A DNA stretch of 64,000 bases from Streptomyces mirabilis. Lineage in GTDB: Bacteria; Actinomycetota; Actinomycetes; Streptomycetales; Streptomycetaceae. The translations under genes were made by a program, and so were the position numbers. Below, in pieces: positions 17,147 to 25,425 of the stretch. The notes under the pieces were generated by a model. It ran no database searches and was not told the DNA's origin. It was given only the letters and a program-made list of their open reading frames with translations. Position 1 is the first letter of the stretch. Each line of letters starts with the position of its first letter. Location: the NCBI RefSeq assembly GCF_039503195.1, contig NZ_JBCJKP010000001.1, forward strand, positions 620,001 to 684,000, given 5' to 3'.

Positions 17147-18034
17147 TCAAGGCATGGTGTGTCCTGGCGTTCCGGTCTGGTCGCCGGCCGGCCGTCTACC
17201 GACCACGTGGTCGGGGGCGTGCATGCTGGCGAGCAGACGCAGGCGTTCTTCGGAGGCGCTGCCCGGCTGCGCGTGGTAGGTGACCAGCGTCTGCCCGCCG
17301 GTGCCCGGGACCAGCAGCTTCTCGTAGTGCAGTTCCATAGGGCCGGCCTCGGGGTGACGAAGCAAGCTGGTGCCGGTCGTCTTGTGCTTGACGTCCTGCC
17401 GGGCCCAGAGCGTGCGGAAGCGCTCACTGCGCAGGGAGAGCTCTCCGACGATCTCGACGAGGCGCGGATCTTCGATGTCCGCGCCGACGACCGAGCGCAG
17501 GTACGGGACGACCCGGGCGGTCATGTCTTCCCAGTCCTGATGGAGTTCCCGCATCTCCGGCTCCAGGAACGCGGCCAGAATGCCGTTGCGCCCCGGCGCG
17601 TTGAACGGTGAGAGCGCGATGGCGAGGCTGTTGGCGGCCAGGACGTCCATGTATGTGCCGTGGATGTATGCAGGGGTGAGTGACCAGGAGTCGATGAGCG
17701 TGCGCAGGCCGTCACCGACCTGCTCCGGCCTTCGGGGCCGCTTGCGCCGCGGACTCTTGCGTGGGGCGATCTCCAGCAGGTACGTCGTCGCCTCCTCGTC
17801 CAGTCGCAGGGCGCGGGCGATGCTGCGCAGGACCTGCTCCGAGGGGTTTCTGTCGCGGCCCTGCTCCAAGCGGTTGTAGTAGTCGGAGCTGATGCCCGCG
17901 AGGAAGGCGACCTCCTCGCGGCGCATCCCCGGGACACGCCGGTTGCCCTGATCCCAGACCTCATCGGGCTGGACCAGTGCCCTGCGGGCGCGCAGATACC
18001 GGCCCAGTGGGTTCGCGTCTCCGGCGGCTGTCAT
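17147..18034 (-). CDS. XRE/MmyB-type transcriptional regulator
   Basis: 295 residues. The N-terminal helix-turn-helix contains RVPGMRREEVAFLAGISSDYYNRLEQGRD, the standard opening of this large actinobacterial family, followed by an MmyB-like ligand-binding domain of PAS type from about residue 105 (SWSLTPAYIHGTYMDVLAAN, then LRSVVGAD, LWARQDVKHKTTG, LHYEKLLVPGTGGQTLVTY). Such regulators often sit back to back with an SDR gene and control it; here the SDR at 18167 is divergent with a 132-base shared promoter region. ATG 18034 taken as the start. Confidence 0.9.
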   Translation of the reverse strand: MTAAGDANPLGRYLRARRALVQPDEVWDQGNRRVPGMRREEVAFLAGISSDYYNRLEQGRDRNPSEQVLRSIARALRLDEEATTYLLEIAPRKSPRRKRPRRPEQVGDGLRTLIDSWSLTPAYIHGTYMDVLAANSLAIALSPFNAPGRNGILAAFLEPEMRELHQDWEDMTARVVPYLRSVVGADIEDPRLVEIVGELSLRSERFRTLWARQDVKHKTTGTSLLRHPEAGPMELHYEKLLVPGTGGQTLVTYHAQPGSASEERLRLLASMHAPDHVVGRRPAGDQTGTPGHTMP

Positions 18035-18166
18035 GTTTCCAGCGTACGAACGCGCTCCGGGTTCATGGGTGGCCCTGCCAGTCCCAGTCTCACCCCGTCC
18101 TGGTTCGCCCCACAGCCTTCGGCGCAGTATGTCGGCGCAGTTCGAACGACCGGAGGAATGCATCAC

Positions 18167-19090
18167 ATGTCCCAGCTCTTCACGACCCTGTTCGGCCGCG
18201 ACAGCACCGCCTCGGAGGTGATCGAAGGCGTCGACCTGTCAGGCAGGCGGGCGATCGTCACGGGCGCGGGCTCGGGCATCGGAGTCGAGACCGCCCGCGC
18301 TCTGGCGGCCGACGGCGCCGAGGTCACGCTCGCCGTCCGCCGTCCCCAAGCCGGCGAGCAGGTCGCGGCCGACCTGCGCAAGGCCACCGGGAACGACGCG
18401 ATCCACGTCGCCCGTCTGGACGTGGCCGACCTGGAATCGGTGCGGGCGTTCACCGCCGGCTGGCAGGGTCCGCTGCACATCCTGATCAACAACGCCGGCA
18501 TCATGATGCCTCCGGACCTCGAGCGGGGCATCGGCGGCCACGAGCAGCAGTTCGCCACCAACTACCTGGGCCACTTCGCCCTGGCCCTGGGGCTGCACCG
18601 GGCCCTCGCCGACGGCGACGGGGCGCGCCTGGTCTCGGTCTCCTCCAGCGGCCATCTCTTCTCTCCCATCGTCTTCGACGACATCGCCTTCCGCTTCCGC
18701 CCGTACGACGCGCTCGTCGCCTACGGCCAGTCCAAGACCGCCTCCATCCTCCTGGCCGTCGAGGCGCAGCGCCGCTGGTCGGGCGACGGCATCACGGCCA
18801 ACTCCCTGCACCCCGGTGCGATCGCCACCAACCTCCAGCGGCACACCGGGGGCCTGCGGACCCCGGAGCCCTACCGCAAGACGATCGAGCAGGGCGCCGC
18901 GACCACCGTGTTCCTCGCCGCCTCCCCGCTCGTCGCAGGCATCGGCGGCCGCTACTTCGAAGACGTCAACGAGGCCCCTCTCGTCCACGCCCGGCCCACC
19001 CGGCTGGGCGTCCCCGGCGTGGCCCCCTACGCACTGGACCCGGCGAACGCCGAGCGCCTGTGGGAACTGGCGAGCGACATCGTCCGCTGA
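18167..19090 (+). CDS. SDR family oxidoreductase (intact paralogue)
   Basis: 307 residues, retinol-dehydrogenase-like SDR. It has TGAGSGIG, NNAGIMMPP, the serine segment VSSSGHLFSP, and the YGQSK catalytic motif (Tyr186, Lys190). ATG 18167 is ten bases after GGAGG; the ATG at 18158 is too close to that site. Sequence similarity to the SDR at 345-1301 is obvious throughout (both share IVFDD/VVFDD, RFRPYD, GITAN, GRYFED). The substrate is unknown; regulation is probably by the divergent MmyB-type protein. Confidence 0.92.
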   Translation: MSQLFTTLFGRDSTASEVIEGVDLSGRRAIVTGAGSGIGVETARALAADGAEVTLAVRRPQAGEQVAADLRKATGNDAIHVARLDVADLESVRAFTAGWQGPLHILINNAGIMMPPDLERGIGGHEQQFATNYLGHFALALGLHRALADGDGARLVSVSSSGHLFSPIVFDDIAFRFRPYDALVAYGQSKTASILLAVEAQRRWSGDGITANSLHPGAIATNLQRHTGGLRTPEPYRKTIEQGAATTVFLAASPLVAGIGGRYFEDVNEAPLVHARPTRLGVPGVAPYALDPANAERLWELASDIVR

Positions 19091-19329
19091 CCGGCATCAA
19101 GCCCGATCAGGGTCGGTTTCATCGGTCCTGGTGACCGCGCCGGCCCCATGGCAGAAGCCTGGATGTTCTGGACAGCCACAGACCGCTCAGCGACACCGTC
19201 ACACTGAGGGGCCCGGTCGGCGCGGGGCATGAGGAACATCCAGGAGGTGGTCCTCAGTCTGGCAGGGCAGGTCGGCCTGAACCTCCCCGCGCTGATCGTC
19301 GTGATCGACACCAGCAGCGGCGGCAGCGC

Positions 19330-19450
19330 TGCGCGATCAAGTGCCCGGAGGGCTCCCGTGACCTGCTGAGCGACCTGCGCCGTCTGGACCGGCAAGTCAG
19401 GGAAAACGAGGCCGAGATGCGTGACGCGTTCGCCGCGAGGCCCGTCGCGG
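19330..19450 (+). pseudogene. possible IS110-type transposase remnant
   Basis: One frame reads RDLLSDLRRLDRQVRENEAEMRDA, which resembles the coiled-coil linker of IS110-family transposases. No start, no catalytic DEDD or serine domain is present. The rest of 19091-19572 shows no convincing gene. Low confidence. Confidence 0.3.
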
Positions 19451-19572
19451 CGTGGGTTCGGTCGCGGGGCGCCGCCCGCCGAATGGTTCAGCGGGCGGCG
19501 CGGACCACGGCCGTGGGTCGTGCGGGGAGAGGGGCCCGGACAGGGACGAGGCCGCGGCCGCTCGGGGAGGGA

Positions 19573-20244
19573 TCAGGCGTTGCGGCAGGTCCAGGGCTGC
19601 CAGCCCCGGGCCTGGTAGAGACGGTAGGACGCGGCGATGTTCTGCGGGGCGTCCAGGGCACGCGACGTGGTGCCGAGGTAGGACTCCAGCGTCCCGCCGT
19701 TGTTGAACTGGAACACGCCGAAGTCGCGCGAGCCGTTGTTGTTGCGGCCGACGGCTATCTCATTGAGGCCGGACTCGCAGCGGGCGACGCGGATCGCCTT
19801 GGCTTCCAGGTTGTCGGGAAACGTCTGGCGGATCATCGCCTCGATCTGGGCGGCGGACCGGGTGTTCAGGTTCACCGATCCCGGATTGCCGAGACGGCTT
19901 TGGGTAGCCGGGCCCACGACACCGTCCACGGCCAGGTCGGCACGGCCCTGGAACGCCTCGACGGCGTTGCGGGTGGCCGGACCGAAGGAGCCGTCCACCG
20001 TGAGGTGGGCGCCGAGTTGGTCGAGTCTGGTCTGCAGCGCGGACACGCACGACCCGCTCGCGCCCTGGCTGAGTGTGGTCGAGCACAACGCCGACGTCGC
20101 CGCGGAGGCCTGCGCCGTGGGCAGCGCCGCGACGCCCGCCGCGGCCAGCAGGCAGACGGCGGCCGTACTCATGGCCGCACGGCGCAGGGTCGTGCGGGGA
20201 CGGGTGGCCACGCGGTGGCCGGAAGTACTGCGGTTGCCGAACAT
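19573..20244 (-). CDS. secreted peptidoglycan-binding, transglycosylase-like protein
   Basis: 223 residues. An N-terminal signal peptide (basic start, hydrophobic AAVCLLAAAGVAAL, AQASA) leads to one PG_binding_1 domain (QGASGSCVSALQTRLDQLG, VDGSFGPATRNAVEAFQ, VDGVVGPAT) and a C-terminal lysozyme-like/transglycosylase-type domain with the glutamate motif ARCESGLN (Glu157), SRDFGVFQFN and NIAASYRLYQARGWQPW. It should cleave glycan strands in the cell wall. ATG 20244 lies ahead of the signal peptide. It is the last of five minus-strand wall-active genes; the M15-like gene is 47 bases upstream. Confidence 0.82.
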   Translation of the reverse strand: MFGNRSTSGHRVATRPRTTLRRAAMSTAAVCLLAAAGVAALPTAQASAATSALCSTTLSQGASGSCVSALQTRLDQLGAHLTVDGSFGPATRNAVEAFQGRADLAVDGVVGPATQSRLGNPGSVNLNTRSAAQIEAMIRQTFPDNLEAKAIRVARCESGLNEIAVGRNNNGSRDFGVFQFNNGGTLESYLGTTSRALDAPQNIAASYRLYQARGWQPWTCRNA

Positions 20245-20291
20245 GCGGGAATTCCTTGTTCGTTGGGGTGGGGGGCGACGAGTGCGGACGT

Positions 20292-20828
20292 TCAGCAGCC
20301 GCAGGTGTAGAAGAGGACGTCCCAGTGGGTGCTTTCGCGGGCGTAGATGTTTCCGGAGCCGGCCCGGTACTGCGGGGCGCCGTCGCCCGCCCGCCTGCCG
20401 ATGTAGGTGAAGGTGCCGGTGATGTAGTTGCTCAGGCAGGCGTTCGGGTTGAAGTCGAGCTTGTAGCCGTTCCAGTGGCTGTACGTGCCGGAGGCGTGCC
20501 CGGTCTCCGTGCCTCCGGTGATGTTGAGCGCACAGCGGCTGGCGTTCTTCAGCGTGATGGCGCCCTGCACCGTCGAGAGGTTGATCTGCTCGAAGGACGT
20601 GCAGGTGGGGTTGTTGCGGTTGGTGCAGTTGCCGCTGGACGACCAGGTGATTCCCGCGCCCCGGAGACGGTTCGCGGCCTCCGCCTGGCCGAGCTTGGTC
20701 ACGGCGGTCGGGGAGGCGGCGGCCGTCGGCGCGTCGGTTGCCGCCCAGGCGGAGCCGCCGGTGGCCGTGAGTGCGGTCGCGAGCACCGTGCCGGTCAGGG
20801 CGGCGCCCAGCTTGGTCTTCGTGTTCAA
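20292..20828 (-). CDS. secreted small protein with M15-like zinc peptidase motifs
   Basis: 178 residues with a clear Sec signal peptide (cleavage near AWA-ATD, residue 29). The mature part has six cysteines (68, 76, 99, 131, 176, 178) and a domain reading GHASGTYSHWNGYKLDF and later ESTHWDVLFY. His118-x-x-Gly121-x-x-x-Asp125 plus Glu165-x-x-His168-Trp match the HxxGxxxD...ExxHW pattern of M15 DD-peptidases, so a zinc peptidase acting on peptidoglycan stem peptides is a reasonable inference. A short helical AEAANRLRGAGI segment precedes the domain. Its neighbours are all peptidoglycan-active proteins. Families of this kind are usually left as hypothetical. Confidence 0.7.
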   Translation of the reverse strand: MNTKTKLGAALTGTVLATALTATGGSAWAATDAPTAAASPTAVTKLGQAEAANRLRGAGITWSSSGNCTNRNNPTCTSFEQINLSTVQGAITLKNASRCALNITGGTETGHASGTYSHWNGYKLDFNPNACLSNYITGTFTYIGRRAGDGAPQYRAGSGNIYARESTHWDVLFYTCGC

Positions 20829-20876
20829 GTGCTTCTTCTCCTTGGCTGGTTGATGATGAGTCGGGCGGAGGCGTTC

Positions 20877-21971
20877 TCAGGTGACGAGCGCGCCCCAGGT
20901 ACGGGCGTCCACGACGCCGTCGGCCGGCAGTGACGCGCCGGCCTGGAAGGAGGCCACCGCCGACCGGGTCGCGGGCCCGAAGGCACCGTCGATCCGCAGT
21001 CCGGCGCCGCGCGCCGCCAGTTGGCTCTGCACGGCGCGGACGGCCTCTCCGGAACCGCCCGTGGCGAGCGGCGCAACGAGCTGGTTCCAGGTCTGTTGTC
21101 CGGCGACACCGTCCACCCCGGCCTTGACGGCGTCCTGGAAGGCCCGGACGGCGTTGTCGGTGACGCTGCCGTAGCTCCCGTTGACGAGGAGCCCGGATCC
21201 GTGCTGACGAAGCAGGTACTGGAGGCTGCGCACGCGCTCCCCGGTGGCGCCCACGGTCAGCGTGGGCCAGACAGGGGCCACCGCGCTGCCGCCGATGCGG
21301 GCGGCGACGTCGGCCCGCAGGCGCGGCAGGCGGGCGTACAGCAGGTCGCCCGGGCAGTCGGTGTCGTTGAAGTCCCGGTGCCCGTAGATCTGGTACGCCC
21401 GCAGGCCGTACCGGGTGCAGAGGGTGGCGCACAGATCCACGAGGGACGCGTACAGCGCCGAGGGCGGCTGGGCGGTGTCGTACGTGCCCTCGTTCTCGAT
21501 GCCGATGGCGACCGTGTTCTGTGCCGTGGTGTGCGCGCTCTCGACCGTGGCAGCGCCGCCGAGCAGCGTCTCCAGGCTGCGGTGCCGACCCTCCATCACG
21601 TGTCCGCCACGGCTGATGGTGAAGTGCTGGCCGGAGTCGATCCAGCCCCGGCCGAGATGCGAGTCCTGGATCGACCGGGCGAGCGCGAAGGCGTGCGCCT
21701 GCGAGCCGTCCTGGACGTTGGGGCTGTCCGTGTGATGCACGATCACCTTGTGCGGGCGCGCGGAGTGCACCGTGACCGGCCGGGAGGGCGGCCGGGCGCC
21801 CCAGCGGTCGCAGCCTGAGACCGGCGGCTCCGCCGCGGCCCTCGCCGGTCCGGCGTACCGCACGGCCGCTGTTGAGATCCCCGTACCCAGCACGACCGCG
21901 CCGCCCAATAACACCGCCCGTCGGCTCGTCCGCCCGTACGACCGCCCGCCGGAATGCAGGGAACTGCCCAC
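20877..21971 (-). CDS. N-acetylmuramoyl-L-alanine amidase with two PG-binding domains
   Basis: 364 residues. GTG 21971 begins a twin-arginine-type signal (TSRRAVLLGGAVVLG). The Amidase_2/PGRP domain follows: WGARPPSRP, VIVHHTDSPN (zinc His), FTISRGGHVMEGRH, NTVAIGIENEG, YGHRDFNDTDCPGDLLY (zinc His/Cys). Two PG_binding_1 repeats fill the C-terminus (GATGERVRSLQYLL with [31 protein letters not shown] with VDARTWGALV). The enzyme cuts between muramic acid and the stem peptide. Member of the five-gene wall-lysis cluster. Confidence 0.88.
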   Translation of the reverse strand: MGSSLHSGGRSYGRTSRRAVLLGGAVVLGTGISTAAVRYAGPARAAAEPPVSGCDRWGARPPSRPVTVHSARPHKVIVHHTDSPNVQDGSQAHAFALARSIQDSHLGRGWIDSGQHFTISRGGHVMEGRHRSLETLLGGAATVESAHTTAQNTVAIGIENEGTYDTAQPPSALYASLVDLCATLCTRYGLRAYQIYGHRDFNDTDCPGDLLYARLPRLRADVAARIGGSAVAPVWPTLTVGATGERVRSLQYLLRQHGSGLLVNGSYGSVTDNAVRAFQDAVKAGVDGVAGQQTWNQLVAPLATGGSGEAVRAVQSQLAARGAGLRIDGAFGPATRSAVASFQAGASLPADGVVDARTWGALVT

Positions 21972-22186
21972 CGTCCTTCGCCCTTTCGCCTCGTCGAGGC
22001 CGCCCGGGGCGGGCGACGGAAAAGGACGATGGCAGTCCCGGGCGGTGCGGACAATGATCTGCCGGACATCGGGACAGCGGGCTATTTCACCCCCGCCCAC
22101 CTGCGGTGACGTGGTGGGCTGGGATGGCAGGTGGGCTGGGGGGAGCCGGGATTCGTCCGCTGCGGTTCGCGACGCCGGCTCGGGGG

Positions 22187-23420
22187 TCAGGGCGTGGCGC
22201 TCGGCTCCGGCTTCCCCTTCGGTCCCTTGGACGTGCCCGACTTCGACGCTCCCGCCTGGTAGGCCTTGTCGCACGACGGCCAGGCGCGGAAGTCGTGGGT
22301 ACGGGCCCAGAGACGGTGGGCGGCCTGGATGTTCCATTCGGGGTCGAGCGCCTTGCGGGGCGTGCCGCCCAGCTCCCGCAGGGTGCCGTCGTACAGCTGG
22401 AACACCCCCCAGTTCCGGGTGCCGTTGGTGTTTCCCAGGCTGTACAGCGGGTCCAGGTTCGAGGCGCACTTGGCGATGCCGTCGGCGCGGTCCGCGTCCT
22501 CGGTGAACACCTCGCGGACCCGCCGGTCGACCCTCTCGGGCGACCACGGATGCGCCTTGACGCGGCCGGCGTAGAGAGCGCGTTTGGTCCCGTCGCCGAC
22601 CACTCCGTCGGGCTCCAGCCCAGCGAGGAGCTGGAAGACGACGACGCGCATCTGCGTGAAGGGGCCGAAGGCACCGTCGACGTCGAGGTCGAGTCCGGCC
22701 TGCTTGAGCCGGAGTTGGAGCTCACGGACGCAGGTGTCCTGATGGCCCATGGCGACGAACCGGCACTTGGCCGACAGCAGCGGACGGTTCGGCGAGTCGT
22801 CGGCGCCGGCCGGACGCCCGCCGGTGAGCAGAACGGTGCCCGCCACCGCCGCGCCGACGACGAGCAAGCTACCGACGAGGACCGGCCATCGGCGCAGATA
22901 CCGCAGCCGGAGACGGAACGGCACCCGCGCCGGCTCGGATCCCGGGGCGACGGAACTCGCCGGACCGGTCTTCAACCCGGCAGGCGAGACAGATGAGTTC
23001 ACAGCTGATGCCGCCGACTCGGCTTCGGTGCCGGGCAACTTGACCGACATCTCCGCCAACTCGATGTCGGCGGTGACGGGAATCTGCGCCGGAATCGGAG
23101 TCGGCCCCGCAGCCGAGGAGGCACCCGAGGCCTGTTCGGCCCGTGGCGCCCCGCGTCTTCGGCCGGCGTCGACGAGCACCCAGAGCCGGTGCAGCTCCAG
23201 GAGTTCCAGGGCCGGCCCCGCATGCCTTGCCGAACCGGGCGATGGGATCGAAGTCGTTGGGCACGCCGACGCCCGAACAGTAGCGTTGCAAGGCGGAACC
23301 GCTCACCCCCGACCGGCGTGCCAGTGCCTCATAGCTGCAGTCCGCCCGGCTCTTGAGCGTCTGCAGCAGATTCGTGAACTCCCGCGCGTAGGGGGACCCG
23401 GCCGCCCGTAACTCCGACAC
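22187..23420 (-). pseudogene. HTH - membrane - PG-binding - transglycosylase-like fusion, frameshifted
   Basis: The gene starts at GTG 23420 (GGAGG seven bases ahead) with an XRE-like helix-turn-helix (AREFTNLLQTLKSRADCSYEALARRSG in family terms) reading to GKACGAG near 23213. There the frame must change by one base (an extra C in a CCC run) to continue as LELLELHRLWVLVDAGRR. The second part (independently open from 23179) has a transmembrane helix, a PG_binding_1 domain (VDGAFGPFTQ, PDGVVGDGT) and a transglycosylase-like end. The glutamate position is lost: KCASNLDP in place of RCESGLNE of the paralogue at 19573. Such HTH/PG-binding fusions occur in streptomycetes. Either a pseudogene or a one-base sequence error; the missing Glu favours a non-catalytic protein. 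Confidence 0.65.
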
Positions 23421-23528
23421 GCACGTACCTCCACTGGTCGGCGCCATACCAAAGTGGAGTCCAACGGTGCACCAACCGGCCCGGTGCGTCCACCAGTTCG
23501 AGGGCTTACCTCCGGTAGGTCGAGCAGG

Positions 23529-24284
23529 TCACACCGTGCCGCTCTCCCACCACCAGGACTGCGCGCCGTAGGCGTACTCGACCCGGCTGTCCACGTGCTG
23601 CCAAGAGTGGGTGTAGGCCTCAAGGCCGGAGAGGCCGCACGTCTCGGCCAGGCGGTAGACGCTGCGGGTGGCGAGCCCGGCGACGATGGTGTCGGCGGCG
23701 ACGCCGTACAGGTGCATGGAGTTGGGACGGCCTCCGACCGAGGCGTTGTGGGCCTTGCTGCGAAAGCCCGAGTCGATGGTGACGGCCCGGTCGCCGGCCT
23801 TCTTGCGCAGCGCTTCGAGCTTGTACATCAGGCGGCGGACGTTCTCCCGCACGGTCGCCGCGTCGACGTTCCCGCCGGAGAAGCCGGCCCCGTCCTTGCT
23901 CTGGAACTCCGCCCAGTCGAAGTGCGCGGTGGAACCGTCCGCGCCTCCCAGCGCGTTGAGCGCCGACTGCGTACGGGCGCCGACGACGCCGTCCGCCGTC
24001 AGGCCGTACGCCCTCTGGAATCGCTGCACCGCCGCCTCCGTCCCGGCGCCGAACGCCCCATCCACGGCCACGCAGGCGTGCTGGGCCGAGTCGGCGGCCC
24101 AGCCGGCGACCCGGATCTGCAACTCCCTGACGGCGGCACCGGACGCCCCGCGCCGCAGCCCAGCGGGCCACGAGTAGGCGGCGGCACGAGTGACGCCGAC
24201 CAGCCCTGCCGCCGCGGCGAAGACGGCCATCGCGCCGGTGCCGCCCAGTCCGAGCACGGTTCGGCGGGTGACGGATCTGCTCAT
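23529..24284 (-). CDS. secreted zinc D-Ala-D-Ala carboxypeptidase (M15) with PG-binding domain
   Basis: 251 residues with a twin-arginine-like signal (TRRTVLGLGG), one PG_binding_1 domain (RRGASGAAVRELQIRVAG, VDGAFGAGTEAAVQRFQRAYGL) and an M15 catalytic domain. The layout and many residues match the classical Streptomyces albus G zinc DD-carboxypeptidase: SGGNVDAATVREN, ITIDSGFRS-like segment, NSMHLYGVAAD (His191, Asp198) and the HSWQHVD end (His230). It trims the terminal D-Ala of stem peptides in the wall. ATG 24284 follows GAGGAG. First gene of the five-gene cluster, read toward lower coordinates. Confidence 0.9.
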   Translation of the reverse strand: MSRSVTRRTVLGLGGTGAMAVFAAAAGLVGVTRAAAYSWPAGLRRGASGAAVRELQIRVAGWAADSAQHACVAVDGAFGAGTEAAVQRFQRAYGLTADGVVGARTQSALNALGGADGSTAHFDWAEFQSKDGAGFSGGNVDAATVRENVRRLMYKLEALRKKAGDRAVTIDSGFRSKAHNASVGGRPNSMHLYGVAADTIVAGLATRSVYRLAETCGLSGLEAYTHSWQHVDSRVEYAYGAQSWWWESGTV

Positions 24285-24455
24285 GTGGCACTCCTCATCG
24301 GTCGGTTCGTTCGGTGCATCGATGCGCCGATCGACCGCTCGACTCCCGTTGCCCGTCACTTGCGGTCGACCGGCGGACCAAGCCATTGTCGGAACGGCTG
24401 CCGCGAGGCGCACCGGGGACCGGAGAAGCGGGACAGGGGGATGCCGAACCGTCCC

Positions 24456-24830
24456 TCACCTGGGGTGGTGCAGCGGGGCGGGATGGGAGGAGGGATGCCG
24501 AGCGGGACTGGCGCCGCCTCCCAAGAGCAGCGGCAGACGAGCCGGGTGTACGCCGGGTATACCTGACACACCCAGGTGGACGTCGAGTCCGACGGGCACG
24601 GCCTTGTCGATCGTGACCAGGAACTTCTTGAACTCGATGGCCCGGTGGCGGCGGTGCAGTTCCGATATGACGCTGCCGTCGGCGATGTTGAAGGCGGCGA
24701 ACGGGCTGGTGATGCCGTGCCGGTAGTAGTCGTGGGTACGGTGTTCGGGCATGCCCGGCATCATCGGGAGCACCGGCTGGGACCGGTCCAGCGCCTGGAT
24801 CTGGGACTTCTCGTCCACGCGTGTCGGCAC
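24456..24830 (-). pseudogene. IS630-family transposase fragment
   Basis: The minus frame reads VDEKSQIQALDRSQPVLP, THDYYRHGITSPFAAFNIADG and HRRHRAIEFKKFLVTIDKAVP, the central DDE-domain segment of IS630 transposases including the first catalytic Asp (VDEK). Both ends are lost: the N-terminal HTH is absent above 24830 and the similarity stops near 24575, before the DNYGTH motif. No terminal inverted repeats are visible. Confidence 0.7.
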
Positions 24831-25048
24831 CGCCGGACGGGATCGCCCTCGGGCTGACCGTCAGCATCGGCGGCCTGGCCAGCCCTCCCATCGGCACCGT
24901 CGCGGACGTGACCTCCCTGCGTACCGCCCTGACACCACTCATCCTGATGCCCGCTCTGAGCCGGCTGCTGTTCCGCGCCCTGCCCGAACCCACCGCACCG
25001 AAGCCCATCGCGGCGACGCGGGCGAAGGTGATCACCGTCGAGGGCTGA
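24830..25048 (+). pseudogene. C-terminal fragment of an MFS transporter
   Basis: GIALGLTVSIGGLASPPIGTVADVTSLRTALTPL followed by a hydrophobic run and ALPEPTAP looks like the last two membrane segments of a fosmidomycin-resistance-like MFS exporter. It begins exactly where the IS630 fragment ends, so the upstream part was probably removed by that insertion. No start or promoter of its own. Confidence 0.5.
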
Positions 25049-25204
25049 AGGCGACGGACGGGGGTGTGCGGGTACCGCCGTCCGCGGCGGGTCCCTCGGC
25101 CGGTGACGGCAGCGACCCGCTCGGGCCGCCCGCCGACGGTGCCCCTCGTTCGTTCGCCCGGAGATCCAAGCGAAACCGCCTCCCCCGGCCTGCCATTGCC
25201 CCGC

Positions 25205-25425
25205 TCAGTCGGTGAGGCCCAGCGCACCCGCCGCCTGGATCGCCAGCCAGACCTCGGCCAGGGCTCCCGTCGACGTCAGGTCACGATCGGCGAGGGCGCC
25301 GAAGCGGCGCAGCCGGTAGGCGAGGGTGTTGGGGTGGATGTGCAGCGCCGCCGCAGCCGTCTCGGTACGGCGGTCGCGCTCCATCCAGGTGCGGGCGGAG
25401 ACCAGTAGCTGCGAGTCATGTGCAT
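25205..25425 (-). pseudogene. C-terminal HTH of a PucR-family regulator
   Basis: The minus frame ends with AAALHIHPNTLAYRLRRFG and TGALAEVWLAIQAAG, the HTH_30 domain characteristic of PucR/CdaR regulators, preceded by DSQLLVSARTWMERDRRTE. Similarity stops at about 25420, directly against the start of the divergent aldehyde dehydrogenase gene, so roughly the N-terminal four fifths are missing. A full PucR-type gene lies at 60567-61829. Confidence 0.7.

Noticed and set aside
19573..24284. Prophage or tailocin lysis cassette
   Set aside because: No holin, tail, capsid, integrase or att-like repeats accompany the wall hydrolases; each has its own signal peptide.
23529..24284. VanX/VanY-type vancomycin resistance gene
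   Set aside because: The protein has a signal peptide and a PG-binding domain like the S. albus G enzyme, and no vanH/vanA genes are near.
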